Assembly (NCBI GenBank): GCA_002339165.1
Contig: DDJS01000020.1
Location: 3,703 to 31,333 of the forward strand
Reading direction: 5' to 3'
DNA length: 27,631 bases
From: Cellvibrionales bacterium UBA2618
GTDB taxonomy: Bacteria; Pseudomonadota; Gammaproteobacteria; Pseudomonadales; Porticoccaceae
A program made the position numbers and the translations under genes. Each line of letters begins with the position of its first letter. The first letter of the stretch is position 1. The notes beneath the pieces are model-generated. The model ran no database searches and was not told the DNA's origin. It saw only the letters and a list, made by a program, of their open reading frames with translations. Below, in pieces: positions 8,616-16,669 of the stretch.

Positions 8616-9841
8616 GTTCTAACCAGCCGCTTATTTTTGATGCCCTGCGCACGCCCCGAGGAATGGGTCGCGCCGCCTCGGAAAAAAAAACTGGCGGCAG
8701 TCTCGCCGAGCACCGGCCACACCAATTGGTAGTCCAATTAATCGACGCCCTTAAACGCCGCCACACCGGTCTGCCCGAGCATCTCAACTCGCTAACGCTC
8801 GGTTGCGTCGGTCAGATTGGCGATCAAGGGGGTCACTTGGCGCTAGTCAGTCGGTTGGCCTCTGGCCTGGCCGATCAGGTGACCGTCAAAACGCTAAATA
8901 ATTACTGCGTATCCGGCTTGACCGCGGTCAACGATGCCGCAAAATCTGTCTTGGCCGGCGATCCAGGATTGCACCTCGCCGGTGGCGTAGAAAGCCTCTC
9001 GTCGGTGGCGTTTCTGGGCGATCGCGCCAGTTACTACTGCGACCCGCTATTGGCGAAGCAATTGCGCTGGGCGCCACCGGTTATGGGCGCTGAATTAATC
9101 GCCACGCTTCAAGGTTACAGCAAAGCAGAACTCGACAACATCAGCTTGCAATCGCACCTCAAGGCCCAATCTGCTTGGGACAAGGGATATTACGACGCCA
9201 GCGTGGTAGCCATCACCCACGACTCGGGTACAGTGGCGCTAGCCCGAGATGAGCTTATCAGAGGCAATTTAAACATCGACAAGTTAGCCTCCATGGCGCC
9301 CGCTTTTAGCCAACAAGGTGCTGCGGGTTTCGACGCTATGATGCTGGCGGAGTACCCGCAATTGGACGCCATAGACCATGTTCACTCGATAGCCAATTGC
9401 CCCGGCATGGCCGATGGCGCGGCCTTGGTAGTGGTGGGCGATCGCGCGTCCGGCGCGCGCGCGGCGCTGAATCCAAAAGCACGAATCCTGGCGATGGCCG
9501 AAACCGCTGGCGATCCGATACTGCAATTAACCGCAGGACTCGACGCCGTTGACGAAGTGCTGAGGAAAACCCACCTGTCGATCAAAGATTTTGACAGAAT
9601 TGAATTTATGGAGGCCTTTGCTGCGCCAACATTGAAATTTTTGCAAGACTACCAACCGGATATCGACAAGGTCAACGTCAACGGAGGGCATATCGCTATG
9701 GGCCATCCGATGGGTGCGTCCGGTGCCATATTATTGACCACGTTGGTACACGAATTGCATCGATGTGATGGCTCGCTGGGGTTGGTTGTTACACAGGCAG
9801 CCGGCGGCATTGGCTGCGCGATGATCATCGAGAGACTGTAA
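8612..9841 (+). CDS. Acetyl-CoA C-acyltransferase (classical thiolase)
   Basis: Beta-ketoacyl-CoA thiolase of the FadA/FadI/PhaA type, 409 aa. The nucleophile is Cys99 in NNYCVSGL, followed by GGVESLSSV. H365 lies in MGHPMGASGA and the second catalytic Cys402 in GGIGCAM, so the classical Cys-His-Cys set is complete. The NEAF motif appears as MEAF, a departure at the Asn position, which may change oxyanion or water binding. Translation is coupled to the preceding SCP2-type thiolase by an ATGA overlap, and the aldehyde dehydrogenase starts 4 bp after its stop. Two thiolases of different subtype side by side suggest either two rounds of chain shortening with different substrates or a hetero-oligomer (inference). 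Confidence 0.9.
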   Translation: MSSNQPLIFDALRTPRGMGRAASEKKTGGSLAEHRPHQLVVQLIDALKRRHTGLPEHLNSLTLGCVGQIGDQGGHLALVSRLASGLADQVTVKTLNNYCVSGLTAVNDAAKSVLAGDPGLHLAGGVESLSSVAFLGDRASYYCDPLLAKQLRWAPPVMGAELIATLQGYSKAELDNISLQSHLKAQSAWDKGYYDASVVAITHDSGTVALARDELIRGNLNIDKLASMAPAFSQQGAAGFDAMMLAEYPQLDAIDHVHSIANCPGMADGAALVVVGDRASGARAALNPKARILAMAETAGDPILQLTAGLDAVDEVLRKTHLSIKDFDRIEFMEAFAAPTLKFLQDYQPDIDKVNVNGGHIAMGHPMGASGAILLTTLVHELHRCDGSLGLVVTQAAGGIGCAMIIERL

Positions 9842-9845
9842 GCGC

Positions 9846-11510
9846 ATGTTATTTAAAAAACACCAACAGGTATTAGATGCAGCTCTGGCTGCTTGCTCGG
9901 CACGACACTACTGGAGCCCGTTTATCGAATCGCCAAGCCGACAACTGCACCCAAAGGATGCGCACGCGAATGGAAAAGCGGCGTTTGAGGCGCTTTTACA
10001 AAAACCGTTCAGCCTCGATCAACCGGCGGAAATCGGTCGTACCGGCCATGAAGTCTCGCCCTATACCCAGCGCCCACTGGGGATCGACTACCCCAAAATC
10101 GATGTCGATTCGGCCATGCAGGCGAGCTCTGACGCTCGTCTAAGCTGGCAACAAGTATCGCCCGAAGAGCGCGTTGGCCTGTGTTTCGAAATGGCGTTTG
10201 CGCTAGAAAAGCAATGCTTTACCAACGCCTATGCCACCATGCATACCGCCGGACAGGCATTCTTAATGGCCTATTCCGGCAGTGGACCCAACGCGCTGGA
10301 TCGCGGCGTCGAAGCGCTCACCTATGCCCATAAAGCCATGGCAGACGTTCCCAACCGGGCACTTTGGAGCAAGACTTTTGGCCGCGCCGGCGAGGTGACC
10401 CTAGAAAAATCCTATCGCCTTGTGCCACGCGGCACCGCTGTGGTGGTGTGCTGCGCGACGTTCCCCATGTGGAACGCTTACCCAGCCATTTTTGCAAATC
10501 TCGCCACCGGTAATCCAGTGATCGTCAAGCCGCATCCCAATGGTATTCTTCCCGTGGCGCTAGCGGTGCGGTGCATACGCAAGATTCTCGCCGACCATGA
10601 CTACGACCCCAATCTGCTGATCATGGCCGCCGATACCCGCGATCAGCCGATCACCCTGGCGCTGTTACAGCACCCAGACACGGCCATCATTGACTACACC
10701 GGGAGCCAAGAGTTTGGTCTGTGGATTGAGAAAAACTGTGCCGACAAATTGGTCTATACCGAGACCGCGGGTTGCAATGGCGTGGTCATCCAATCGACCG
10801 ACAATCTCGATGGTATGATCGATGGATTGGCGAATGCGCTCTGTGGTTTTTCCGCGCAAATGTGTACCAGCCCGCAAAATATTCACTTTCCGCTGTCGGG
10901 GATTGACTCCGACCAAGGGCGCATCCACTTTGCCGACTTTGAGCAACTACTGGCTACGGCGATCAACTCGCGAGTCGACAACCCGGTGCGCGCAGCTGCC
11001 CTGTGCGGGGCTATTCAGGCGGACGAATCACTCGCCATTCTCGCTCGCTTGCGCAGCGATCCCTGCGTCGATGTCATACTTGATAGCGGGCCCTATCAAC
11101 ATCCGGAGTTCCCCGAGGCCCGCACCGCTACGCCGCTGGTTTTAGCGGTAGACGCAGAGCATCATGCGCTCTACAGCCGCGAACACTTCGCACCTGTCTG
11201 CTTTTTAATCAAAGAGCAAGATGCCGAGGCGGCGCTGAATAACGCCACTCAGCTAGCCCGCCAGCATGGTGCGATTGCCTCTTATTTATACTCGACCGAC
11301 CCAGTCTATAAAGTCCGCGCAGAGAATGCCTTTGCCGACGCCGGCGCCTCTCTTTGGTGCAATATGACGGTGCCCATGCCGATCAATTTTGCCGCCGCCT
11401 ACAGCGACTATCACATCACTGGACTCAATCCGGCCGGCAATGCCTGCCTGGCAGATCTCGCGTTTGTCGCCAATCGCTTCAGAATCATTCAATTTAGGCA
11501 GCCGTTATGA
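9846..11510 (+). CDS. PaaN-type aldehyde dehydrogenase
   Basis: NAD(P)-dependent aldehyde dehydrogenase of the stand-alone PaaN-like family, 554 aa, longer than ordinary ALDHs (about 480-500 aa). The family's own N-terminal extension occupies about residues 1-90. The ALDH core shows PMWNAYPAIFANLATGNPVIVKPHP (Asn210; K228 for cofactor binding), catalytic Glu306 in TETAGCN and nucleophile Cys340 in AQMCTSPQN. The name comes from phenylacetate operons, but no other paa gene is present and the C-terminal hydratase domain of PaaZ is absent. It would oxidise an aldehyde to an acid, or act on a CoA-semialdehyde. In this setting an aldehyde from the carotenoid oxygenase is an attractive substrate (inference). 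It overlaps the next gene by 4 bp. Confidence 0.85.
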   Translation: MLFKKHQQVLDAALAACSARHYWSPFIESPSRQLHPKDAHANGKAAFEALLQKPFSLDQPAEIGRTGHEVSPYTQRPLGIDYPKIDVDSAMQASSDARLSWQQVSPEERVGLCFEMAFALEKQCFTNAYATMHTAGQAFLMAYSGSGPNALDRGVEALTYAHKAMADVPNRALWSKTFGRAGEVTLEKSYRLVPRGTAVVVCCATFPMWNAYPAIFANLATGNPVIVKPHPNGILPVALAVRCIRKILADHDYDPNLLIMAADTRDQPITLALLQHPDTAIIDYTGSQEFGLWIEKNCADKLVYTETAGCNGVVIQSTDNLDGMIDGLANALCGFSAQMCTSPQNIHFPLSGIDSDQGRIHFADFEQLLATAINSRVDNPVRAAALCGAIQADESLAILARLRSDPCVDVILDSGPYQHPEFPEARTATPLVLAVDAEHHALYSREHFAPVCFLIKEQDAEAALNNATQLARQHGAIASYLYSTDPVYKVRAENAFADAGASLWCNMTVPMPINFAAAYSDYHITGLNPAGNACLADLAFVANRFRIIQFRQPL

Positions 11511-11947
11511 CACTCTCCGCGAAGCAATTAATCGGTGCTTGGGTACTGCGCGAATGGCGTATTGAATACCCGCACAATAAGGTACGCCACCCGTTTGGTG
11601 CGGACGCTATTGGACAGCTGTTGTACACCCATGACGGCCAGATGTCGGCGACCGTGTCGGCAGACAAACGACCCGCGCAGCACCACAGTAATCCACGGCA
11701 ACTCGGCGAAAACCAAAAAGCTCAAGCCTTTGACAGTTATTTTCACTACGCCGGCAGTTGGTCAATCGAGAGCGATATTGTCATCCACCGCGTCGATTTC
11801 TCGCTCAATCCAGATTTTATCGGTAGCATCCAACGCCGCCGAGCGCGGTTGATTGATGGCCGCCAACTCACCTTGTCGGCGGAGGAGACAACCGCCGACA
11901 AAGGCCCACGGCAGCACATCCTCGAATGGCTTAAAACAGACATCTAA
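11507..11947 (+). CDS. Lipocalin-like domain protein
   Basis: Small soluble protein of 146 aa resembling the lipocalin-like domain family Pfam Lipocalin_5. It opens with LIGAWVLREW, the typical start of this fold, then IGQLLYTHDGQMSATVS, which matches the family's G-x-L-x-Y-x-x-x-G-x-M-S pattern, and later FDSYFHYAGSWSI and a strand-rich second half. There is no signal peptide, so it is cytoplasmic. The exact role is unknown; a single eight-stranded barrel could bind or isomerise a hydrophobic intermediate. It is the last gene of the thiolase operon and its start overlaps the aldehyde dehydrogenase stop (ATGA), so it is probably made in step with those enzymes. Confidence 0.75.
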   Translation: MTLSAKQLIGAWVLREWRIEYPHNKVRHPFGADAIGQLLYTHDGQMSATVSADKRPAQHHSNPRQLGENQKAQAFDSYFHYAGSWSIESDIVIHRVDFSLNPDFIGSIQRRRARLIDGRQLTLSAEETTADKGPRQHILEWLKTDI

Positions 11948-12376
11948 GCGCTACGGCAAGAGCCGCAAAACAATCTAATGATCGCGTGCTTGGCAACCGG
12001 CTCAAACGTGGCCACCACAAGTACTTAGGGCGATGCTCACAAAAAGTCAAATAGCATGTCTACGCGCCTAGACGGCAGCGGCTGTTAATAGCTGCCGCCC
12101 AACATTGCCCTTGCAACTCTGAATCCATTGCTGTGCCCAAAATGGCGCACGCTGACGTGTTTTTAACCAAGCCCGCGTAGCACCGTAATTCCAACTCAGC
12201 GCGATCACATTAACACGCAAAGGCGCGTTCTATTAGGGCAGGACTCTTGATCAAAGGCTCTAACGCTGGCGCTATGCTGCTTCGCCGGCCACCAACTGCC
12301 AACCCGCTGATGCCGTATTCCATAAAAAACGGGGCCCGAAGGCCCCGTTTCAACGCGTCTCGTAAAAGCTACTCGT
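11948..12376. other. Intergenic stretch between convergent transcripts
   Basis: About 430 bp separate the thiolase operon (plus) from the TonB receptor gene (minus). The clear element is the receptor's terminator at 12324-12350. For the plus strand, CACG-CTGA-CGTG followed by TTTTT at 12148-12164 is a very short candidate terminator. A 7-bp inverted repeat CGGCAGC/GCTGCCG lies at 12073-12097 with no T-run. A minus-strand frame with GTG start, 12208 to 12068, could encode 46 aa but has no support beyond a Trp-rich composition. Confidence 0.4.
12324..12350 (-). terminator. Rho-independent terminator of the TonB receptor gene
   Basis: On the minus strand AACGGGGCC-TTCG-GGCCCCGTT is followed by a run of T. 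The stem is 9 bp and GC-rich, capped by a stable TTCG tetraloop, and lies about 27 bp past the receptor stop codon. The A-rich flank on the other side is weaker, so it could act to a lesser degree on plus-strand transcripts too. Confidence 0.88.
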
Positions 12377-14668
12377 CTAGAAGTTAAAATCTACCTTCAA
12401 TGTCACGTTGCGTGGGCGCTGATAGAACGAATAATAGGCAATCCCATCCAGGGCTCCTCCAGATGCAAGCCCAACAAAGGTTCTGGTTAATGGCAAGCCC
12501 ACGCCAGCAACTTTAATTCGCTCATCGGTCAGATTATCGGCAATCAGCGATACCCTCCAAGCGCCATCATCCCCCGACACACCTATATGCGCTCCAACCT
12601 TGGTGTAGCTGCTCTGTGTGTGCAGACTATCATGGGCGGTCGATAGCAAATAACTCGACGAATGATTGGCGTTAAGATTCATGTCCAAAACCAGTCCTGA
12701 TGACAAATTAATCTCGTAATTAGCACCAAAATTAGCGGTGGTCTCGGGTAGATAGGGTGCAGTGTACCCCGTCCTATCGCAGTAACCGCCGGCATTTGGC
12801 GTCTCGCTGAAGCCGCAGCGACCGGTTTTAAAGTCGGTATAGGAAAAGTCGATGTGCGCTGCGCTTGCGTAAAATTCCAGACCCTCAGCCAATAGAAAAC
12901 GCCCGTCTAACTCTACGCCCTCCAACTCGGACGCCGAGACGTTGCCGACAAAAAAGCTCAATGTGCCATCAAAAATAGATGTCTGTTGGTTGGTGTAGTC
13001 CGTCTTAAACAGCGTCAGATTGACCTGCGCACGATCTGAGCTATATTTAACGCCCAATTCAATATTTTCAGCTTCCTCATCTTCAAACTCAAAGGTTCCG
13101 GCGGGGCGACCTGCCAATGTCGCAGTGCCCGGGGCCGAATTACTTCTAATATCAAAACCGCCGGCCTTTGAACCCTCGGTATACGAGACGTGAAACGCTA
13201 AATCATCGTTCGCTTTGTATTGCAGCCGAATCAACGGATCGAATGAGTTCTCATCGCGACTACCGGAGATATCGTGTGCGTAGACATTTAACACTCCAGC
13301 CCAGAGCCCTTGAACTTGCGCGCTCCCCGGATTACCATCGGCACCCAGCAACGCCAGTTTACGCTTCGCATTTTTATCTTCCTTGGAGTAACGTGCCCCT
13401 ACTGTAAGATTTAACTTATCTGAAATCTCATAATCACCCTGCGCAAAAATAGACCACCGATCTGAGCTTTGCTCGTAATCTCGGGCCCAACTCGTGCCAT
13501 TTAAAAAAGATACGGGGGGGCCTGCTAGTGCCAAAAAGCTTCCCAGCGGAACTCCATCTGTCACCACGATGTCTTCGGTTTGATAAAAAACACCGCCGAT
13601 GTAGTCAAAGCGCTCGCCACCGGGTGAGGCAAAACGAATCTCTTGCGTAAACTGCTCAAAGCCCTCGGTCTGGCTGGTACCGTCTAATATCAGCTGTTTT
13701 TGATAATCAACGTCCAATACCTCTGAGGTATCATATTCCACATAAGCGGTAGTAGACGTGACTGCGTGATCATTCCAGTTGTAATCCGCAGTTAGAACGA
13801 AGTTCTCCATACTGTTTTTAGAGAATACGTCACCACTAGCGCGCTGCCAATCCTCTTTAGTATCAACTGCAATTGGCCCGCCAAACACCAAGCCAAAACC
13901 ACCCTGAGGCCGCAGGTTTTCCATCGAATAACCAAAGCTATCAAAGTCGGCAGTCTCGGCCTTAAAGTTCATTGCAAGATCGTCGCTCACGTCCCAAGCC
14001 AACTGGGCGCGCACGTAAGTCTCCTCCCGTTGCGGCTCTAGGCGGTTTTGCTGAACGTTGTTCACCCAGCCGCCCATATCCCGATAGGACAGTGTCAGAC
14101 GACCATTTACCGAGTCAGACAGCGGGCCGGAAACAACGCCAAGGACTTGCGATTCCTCGTGTTCGTATTCGTACGCGACGGATAATTTACCCTCGAACTC
14201 ATCGGTCGGTTTGGCCGATATAACGCTGATGGCACCAGCAATGGCGTTCTTGCCGAAGATGGTGGGTTGCGGACCTCGCAAAATTTCAACCCGCTCTAAA
14301 TCCACCAGCGGCGTGCGAACCAGTTGCGATCTGCCGTATGGGACACCGTCAAAATACATCGCCACCGACTGTTCAAATCCCTTGTTGTTACCGGTGGTGA
14401 CACCGCGCACCTGAATCGTTGAATCGATCGCGCCCTCAAATATATTAACGTTGGGCATCGACTGCGACAACGTCGCCAGACTGTCGATGCTTTGTTTTTC
14501 CAGAGATGCTCCGGTAACCGCTGAAATCGAAATAGGCACATCGCTCAACGATTCCGCACGTTTCTGTGCGGTCACTACAATCTCCTCGAGTGTTTGTGCA
14601 ACCAATCCATTGGTAAACCCTATTCCAACGGCCAACAGCACGCGTGAACAAACCTTTGTATTTAACAT
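12377..14668 (-). CDS. TonB-dependent outer-membrane receptor
   Basis: Outer-membrane active-transport receptor, 763 aa. Signal peptide at residues 1-24 (cleavage after LVA), a TonB box EEIVVTAQKR at 28-37, then the plug domain (about 45-155) with IQVRGVTTG, MYFDGVPYG, LERVEILRGPQ and the FGKNAIAGAISV signature. The rest is a long beta-barrel, ending in the outer-membrane insertion signal VDFNF with terminal Phe. It is typical of the large receptor groups of marine and sphingomonad-like proteobacteria that import hydrophobic or aromatic molecules as well as siderophores. The setting beside a carotenoid oxygenase, thiolases and an acyl-CoA synthetase points to a carbon substrate rather than iron (inference). 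The start is well supported by AAAGGGG five bases upstream. It ends at a strong terminator and has its own promoter region. Confidence 0.93.
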   Translation of the reverse strand: MLNTKVCSRVLLAVGIGFTNGLVAQTLEEIVVTAQKRAESLSDVPISISAVTGASLEKQSIDSLATLSQSMPNVNIFEGAIDSTIQVRGVTTGNNKGFEQSVAMYFDGVPYGRSQLVRTPLVDLERVEILRGPQPTIFGKNAIAGAISVISAKPTDEFEGKLSVAYEYEHEESQVLGVVSGPLSDSVNGRLTLSYRDMGGWVNNVQQNRLEPQREETYVRAQLAWDVSDDLAMNFKAETADFDSFGYSMENLRPQGGFGLVFGGPIAVDTKEDWQRASGDVFSKNSMENFVLTADYNWNDHAVTSTTAYVEYDTSEVLDVDYQKQLILDGTSQTEGFEQFTQEIRFASPGGERFDYIGGVFYQTEDIVVTDGVPLGSFLALAGPPVSFLNGTSWARDYEQSSDRWSIFAQGDYEISDKLNLTVGARYSKEDKNAKRKLALLGADGNPGSAQVQGLWAGVLNVYAHDISGSRDENSFDPLIRLQYKANDDLAFHVSYTEGSKAGGFDIRSNSAPGTATLAGRPAGTFEFEDEEAENIELGVKYSSDRAQVNLTLFKTDYTNQQTSIFDGTLSFFVGNVSASELEGVELDGRFLLAEGLEFYASAAHIDFSYTDFKTGRCGFSETPNAGGYCDRTGYTAPYLPETTANFGANYEINLSSGLVLDMNLNANHSSSYLLSTAHDSLHTQSSYTKVGAHIGVSGDDGAWRVSLIADNLTDERIKVAGVGLPLTRTFVGLASGGALDGIAYYSFYQRPRNVTLKVDFNF

Positions 14669-14750
14669 ACTAGCCCCTTTAATTGACTTTCATTCCTTAA
14701 AAGAAGTTTTGATTTTATTGTCCGCAAAAAATAGCACATCATCAATATAT

Positions 14751-14786
14751 ATATAAAAGTCTATTATTTGTACGCACAATATAGAC
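14751..14786 (-). promoter_or_regulatory. Putative promoter and operator of the TonB receptor gene
   Basis: On the minus strand TTGTGC (14779-14774) and TTATAT (14756-14751) are separated by 17 bp and face the receptor gene about 85 bp away. The -35 box lies inside an interrupted dyad at 14759-14786 with outer arms GTCTAT/ATAGAC and inner arms TTGT/ACAA. This would suit a dimeric repressor. It is a prediction from spacing and symmetry; the AT-rich tract (TATATATATA) makes false -10 matches likely. Confidence 0.4.
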
Positions 14787-14822
14787 CTAAAAACCAAAAA
14801 AAATAAACTATCGCGTCTAATC

Positions 14823-16586
14823 CTAATCACTCACCAATTGATTGCGCATCACCTTATTCATCGCATTTCTCGGCAGCGTCATCAGAATCTCGAGGCGCTC
14901 CGGCCATTTAAACGCTGCCACTGAAAGATCGCGCATGTAGCCCGTCAATTGTTCCAAGGTCAGACTCTCGCCCGCATGCAACACCGCAAAGGCGGCAATC
15001 CTCTCACCCATCTGTTGATCTGCATAGCCTGCGACAGCAACCTCGGCAATCGCCGGGTGGCCGATGAGAATTTCATCCAATTCCTCTGGAGAAATATTCA
15101 CCCCTCCGCGCAAAATCAGCGATTTACATCGACCCACAAAACGATAATATTGATCGTGATCGCCATCGATTTCAAACAGGTCGCCCGAGCGAAAATAACC
15201 ATCGTCGCTAAACGCACTGGCGTTATCATCGGGCGCATCGTAATACCCATCAAACACCGTGGGGCCCTTGATCAGACACTCGCCAGCCCTACCCCGCTCG
15301 GTGATCTCTTCGCCGGAAACAATGTCGACCAGTTTAGTTTCTATGCGCGCCGCAATACGATTATCCCACGCCAAATCCGCACGGCCAAACCGCGGGAAAA
15401 AGCCCGCCCTATCGGTTGGATCAGGCACGTCGATCGGATTAGACAGTAAACTCATACCCTCGTTAGAACCAAAAATATTCACCACATCGATATCAAATTC
15501 GGATTTAAAGCCGGTGATCATCCCAGGACTCAATGGCGCGCTACCAGAGCCCACTATTTCTACCGAAGACAAGTCAAACTGTTGATTGATAATATCCTTA
15601 TTACCGAGTAATTGACTCAGTACCGCCGGCGGAAAAATTGTGTACTGTACCGCCTCGTTCTGCAGTTGAGACATTAATAGATTGGCCTCAAACGGATGGT
15701 GCAAGACTAATTTCGCACCGATTTGCAACCAATAAAACAAAAATCCGCCAATCGCTGCCATATTGATAAATGGAAAAGGATTGAGCATGACCGCGCCGGG
15801 GCGCAGTTTTATCGCGTCTTGGCTGGCCAGCGTAGACGCGAGCCAGTGGTTGTGACTGCGCGGAACGCCTTTCGAACGACCGGTGGTTCCAGACGTCCAG
15901 CATATGGTAAAAATATCGTTGGCGTCGATCTCAAGCTGCTCTATATAACATTGGTATGCAGACTCTAGCGCTTCAGTGTCGAAGGTCTCAGCATCGAGGC
16001 GGTTAGACTCAACACCCTTAGCGTCAATACTCTTAGCGCCAATATCTCCTAAAGCCGAGAGCGCAGACGCATCAATCGTGACCGATTGGCAAAAGTCTCG
16101 GCCATCGATAATCAGCGTCTGGCAGCCCTCATCGAGGCAGTCTGATTGCGGCCCGGCAAAGCGCTCCCCTTTAAAACGTTGAAAGCCAATATAGGCCCGC
16201 GGCCGAATGAGCTTGTCGATCGTCTTCAATTCAAATTGACCATATTGCATGGCAACCGGACTGACGATTAAACCGAGGCGACTGGCTGCTAAATAAACCA
16301 AAACAATCTCAACAACATTTGGCATCTGAAGCAGCACTTTATCACCCTGTCTTAACCCGCTGGCGTACATCAAACAGCCAAGTTTGTCGGTCAGGGCGTC
16401 AATTTGCGCATAACTCAATCGATTGGGCTCGCCACCCACTAACGCTTGGCGATTGGGCGGATCGAGCAACGCTTCGCGATCGGCAAAGTCTCGTAGAGCC
16501 TTATCAAATAGCGAACGCAAAGTGGCTTTCCCCCACCATCCAAGGCGTTGATAATGTTCTATTGTGGTACTTGGAGAAGTTCTCAC
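14823..16586 (-). CDS. Acyl-CoA synthetase (AMP-binding family)
   Basis: ATP-dependent acid:CoA ligase of the ANL superfamily, 587 aa. The P-loop-like motif TSGTTGRSKG is at 231-240, followed by NIFGSNEG (motif A5), YFRSGDLFEI (ribose-binding Asp), FVGRCKSLILRGGVNISPEE (hinge region) and a C-terminal LPRNAMNKVMR carrying the catalytic Lys. It would convert a free carboxylic acid to its acyl-CoA; fatty, cyclic or aromatic acids are all possible. An Ala/Asp-rich insert at about 171-210 is encoded by DNA with a 15-bp tandem repeat. The start is GTG with an AGGA-like site. It is divergent from the tandem HxlR regulator, a common layout for a regulator and its target. Confidence 0.9.
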   Translation of the reverse strand: MRTSPSTTIEHYQRLGWWGKATLRSLFDKALRDFADREALLDPPNRQALVGGEPNRLSYAQIDALTDKLGCLMYASGLRQGDKVLLQMPNVVEIVLVYLAASRLGLIVSPVAMQYGQFELKTIDKLIRPRAYIGFQRFKGERFAGPQSDCLDEGCQTLIIDGRDFCQSVTIDASALSALGDIGAKSIDAKGVESNRLDAETFDTEALESAYQCYIEQLEIDANDIFTICWTSGTTGRSKGVPRSHNHWLASTLASQDAIKLRPGAVMLNPFPFINMAAIGGFLFYWLQIGAKLVLHHPFEANLLMSQLQNEAVQYTIFPPAVLSQLLGNKDIINQQFDLSSVEIVGSGSAPLSPGMITGFKSEFDIDVVNIFGSNEGMSLLSNPIDVPDPTDRAGFFPRFGRADLAWDNRIAARIETKLVDIVSGEEITERGRAGECLIKGPTVFDGYYDAPDDNASAFSDDGYFRSGDLFEIDGDHDQYYRFVGRCKSLILRGGVNISPEELDEILIGHPAIAEVAVAGYADQQMGERIAAFAVLHAGESLTLEQLTGYMRDLSVAAFKWPERLEILMTLPRNAMNKVMRNQLVSD

Positions 16587-16590
16587 ACCA

Positions 16591-16641
16591 CTAGCATCCT
16601 GCTACTTTCATAAACATACTATATACCGATTATGCTAGAAT
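16591..16641 (+). promoter_or_regulatory. Regulator promoter with TAGCA/TGCTA half-sites
   Basis: The 83-bp gap between the acyl-CoA synthetase and the regulator has an extended -10 TGCTAGAAT (16633-16641) facing the regulator. TAGCA-TCC-TGCTA forms a dyad at 16592-16604, and the half-site recurs at 16633-16637, overlapping the -10 box. As a wider pair, CTAGCAT (16591-16597) and ATGCTAG (16632-16638) are perfect inverted repeats. This fits autoregulation and control of the divergent ligase, but it is not proven. Confidence 0.45.
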
Positions 16642-16669
16642 TTGAAACGATTTTTACGACAATAAAACC

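Noticed and set aside
12073..12097. Inverted repeat CGGCAGC/GCTGCCG as terminator of the thiolase operon
   Set aside because: 11-nt loop and no T-run on either side.
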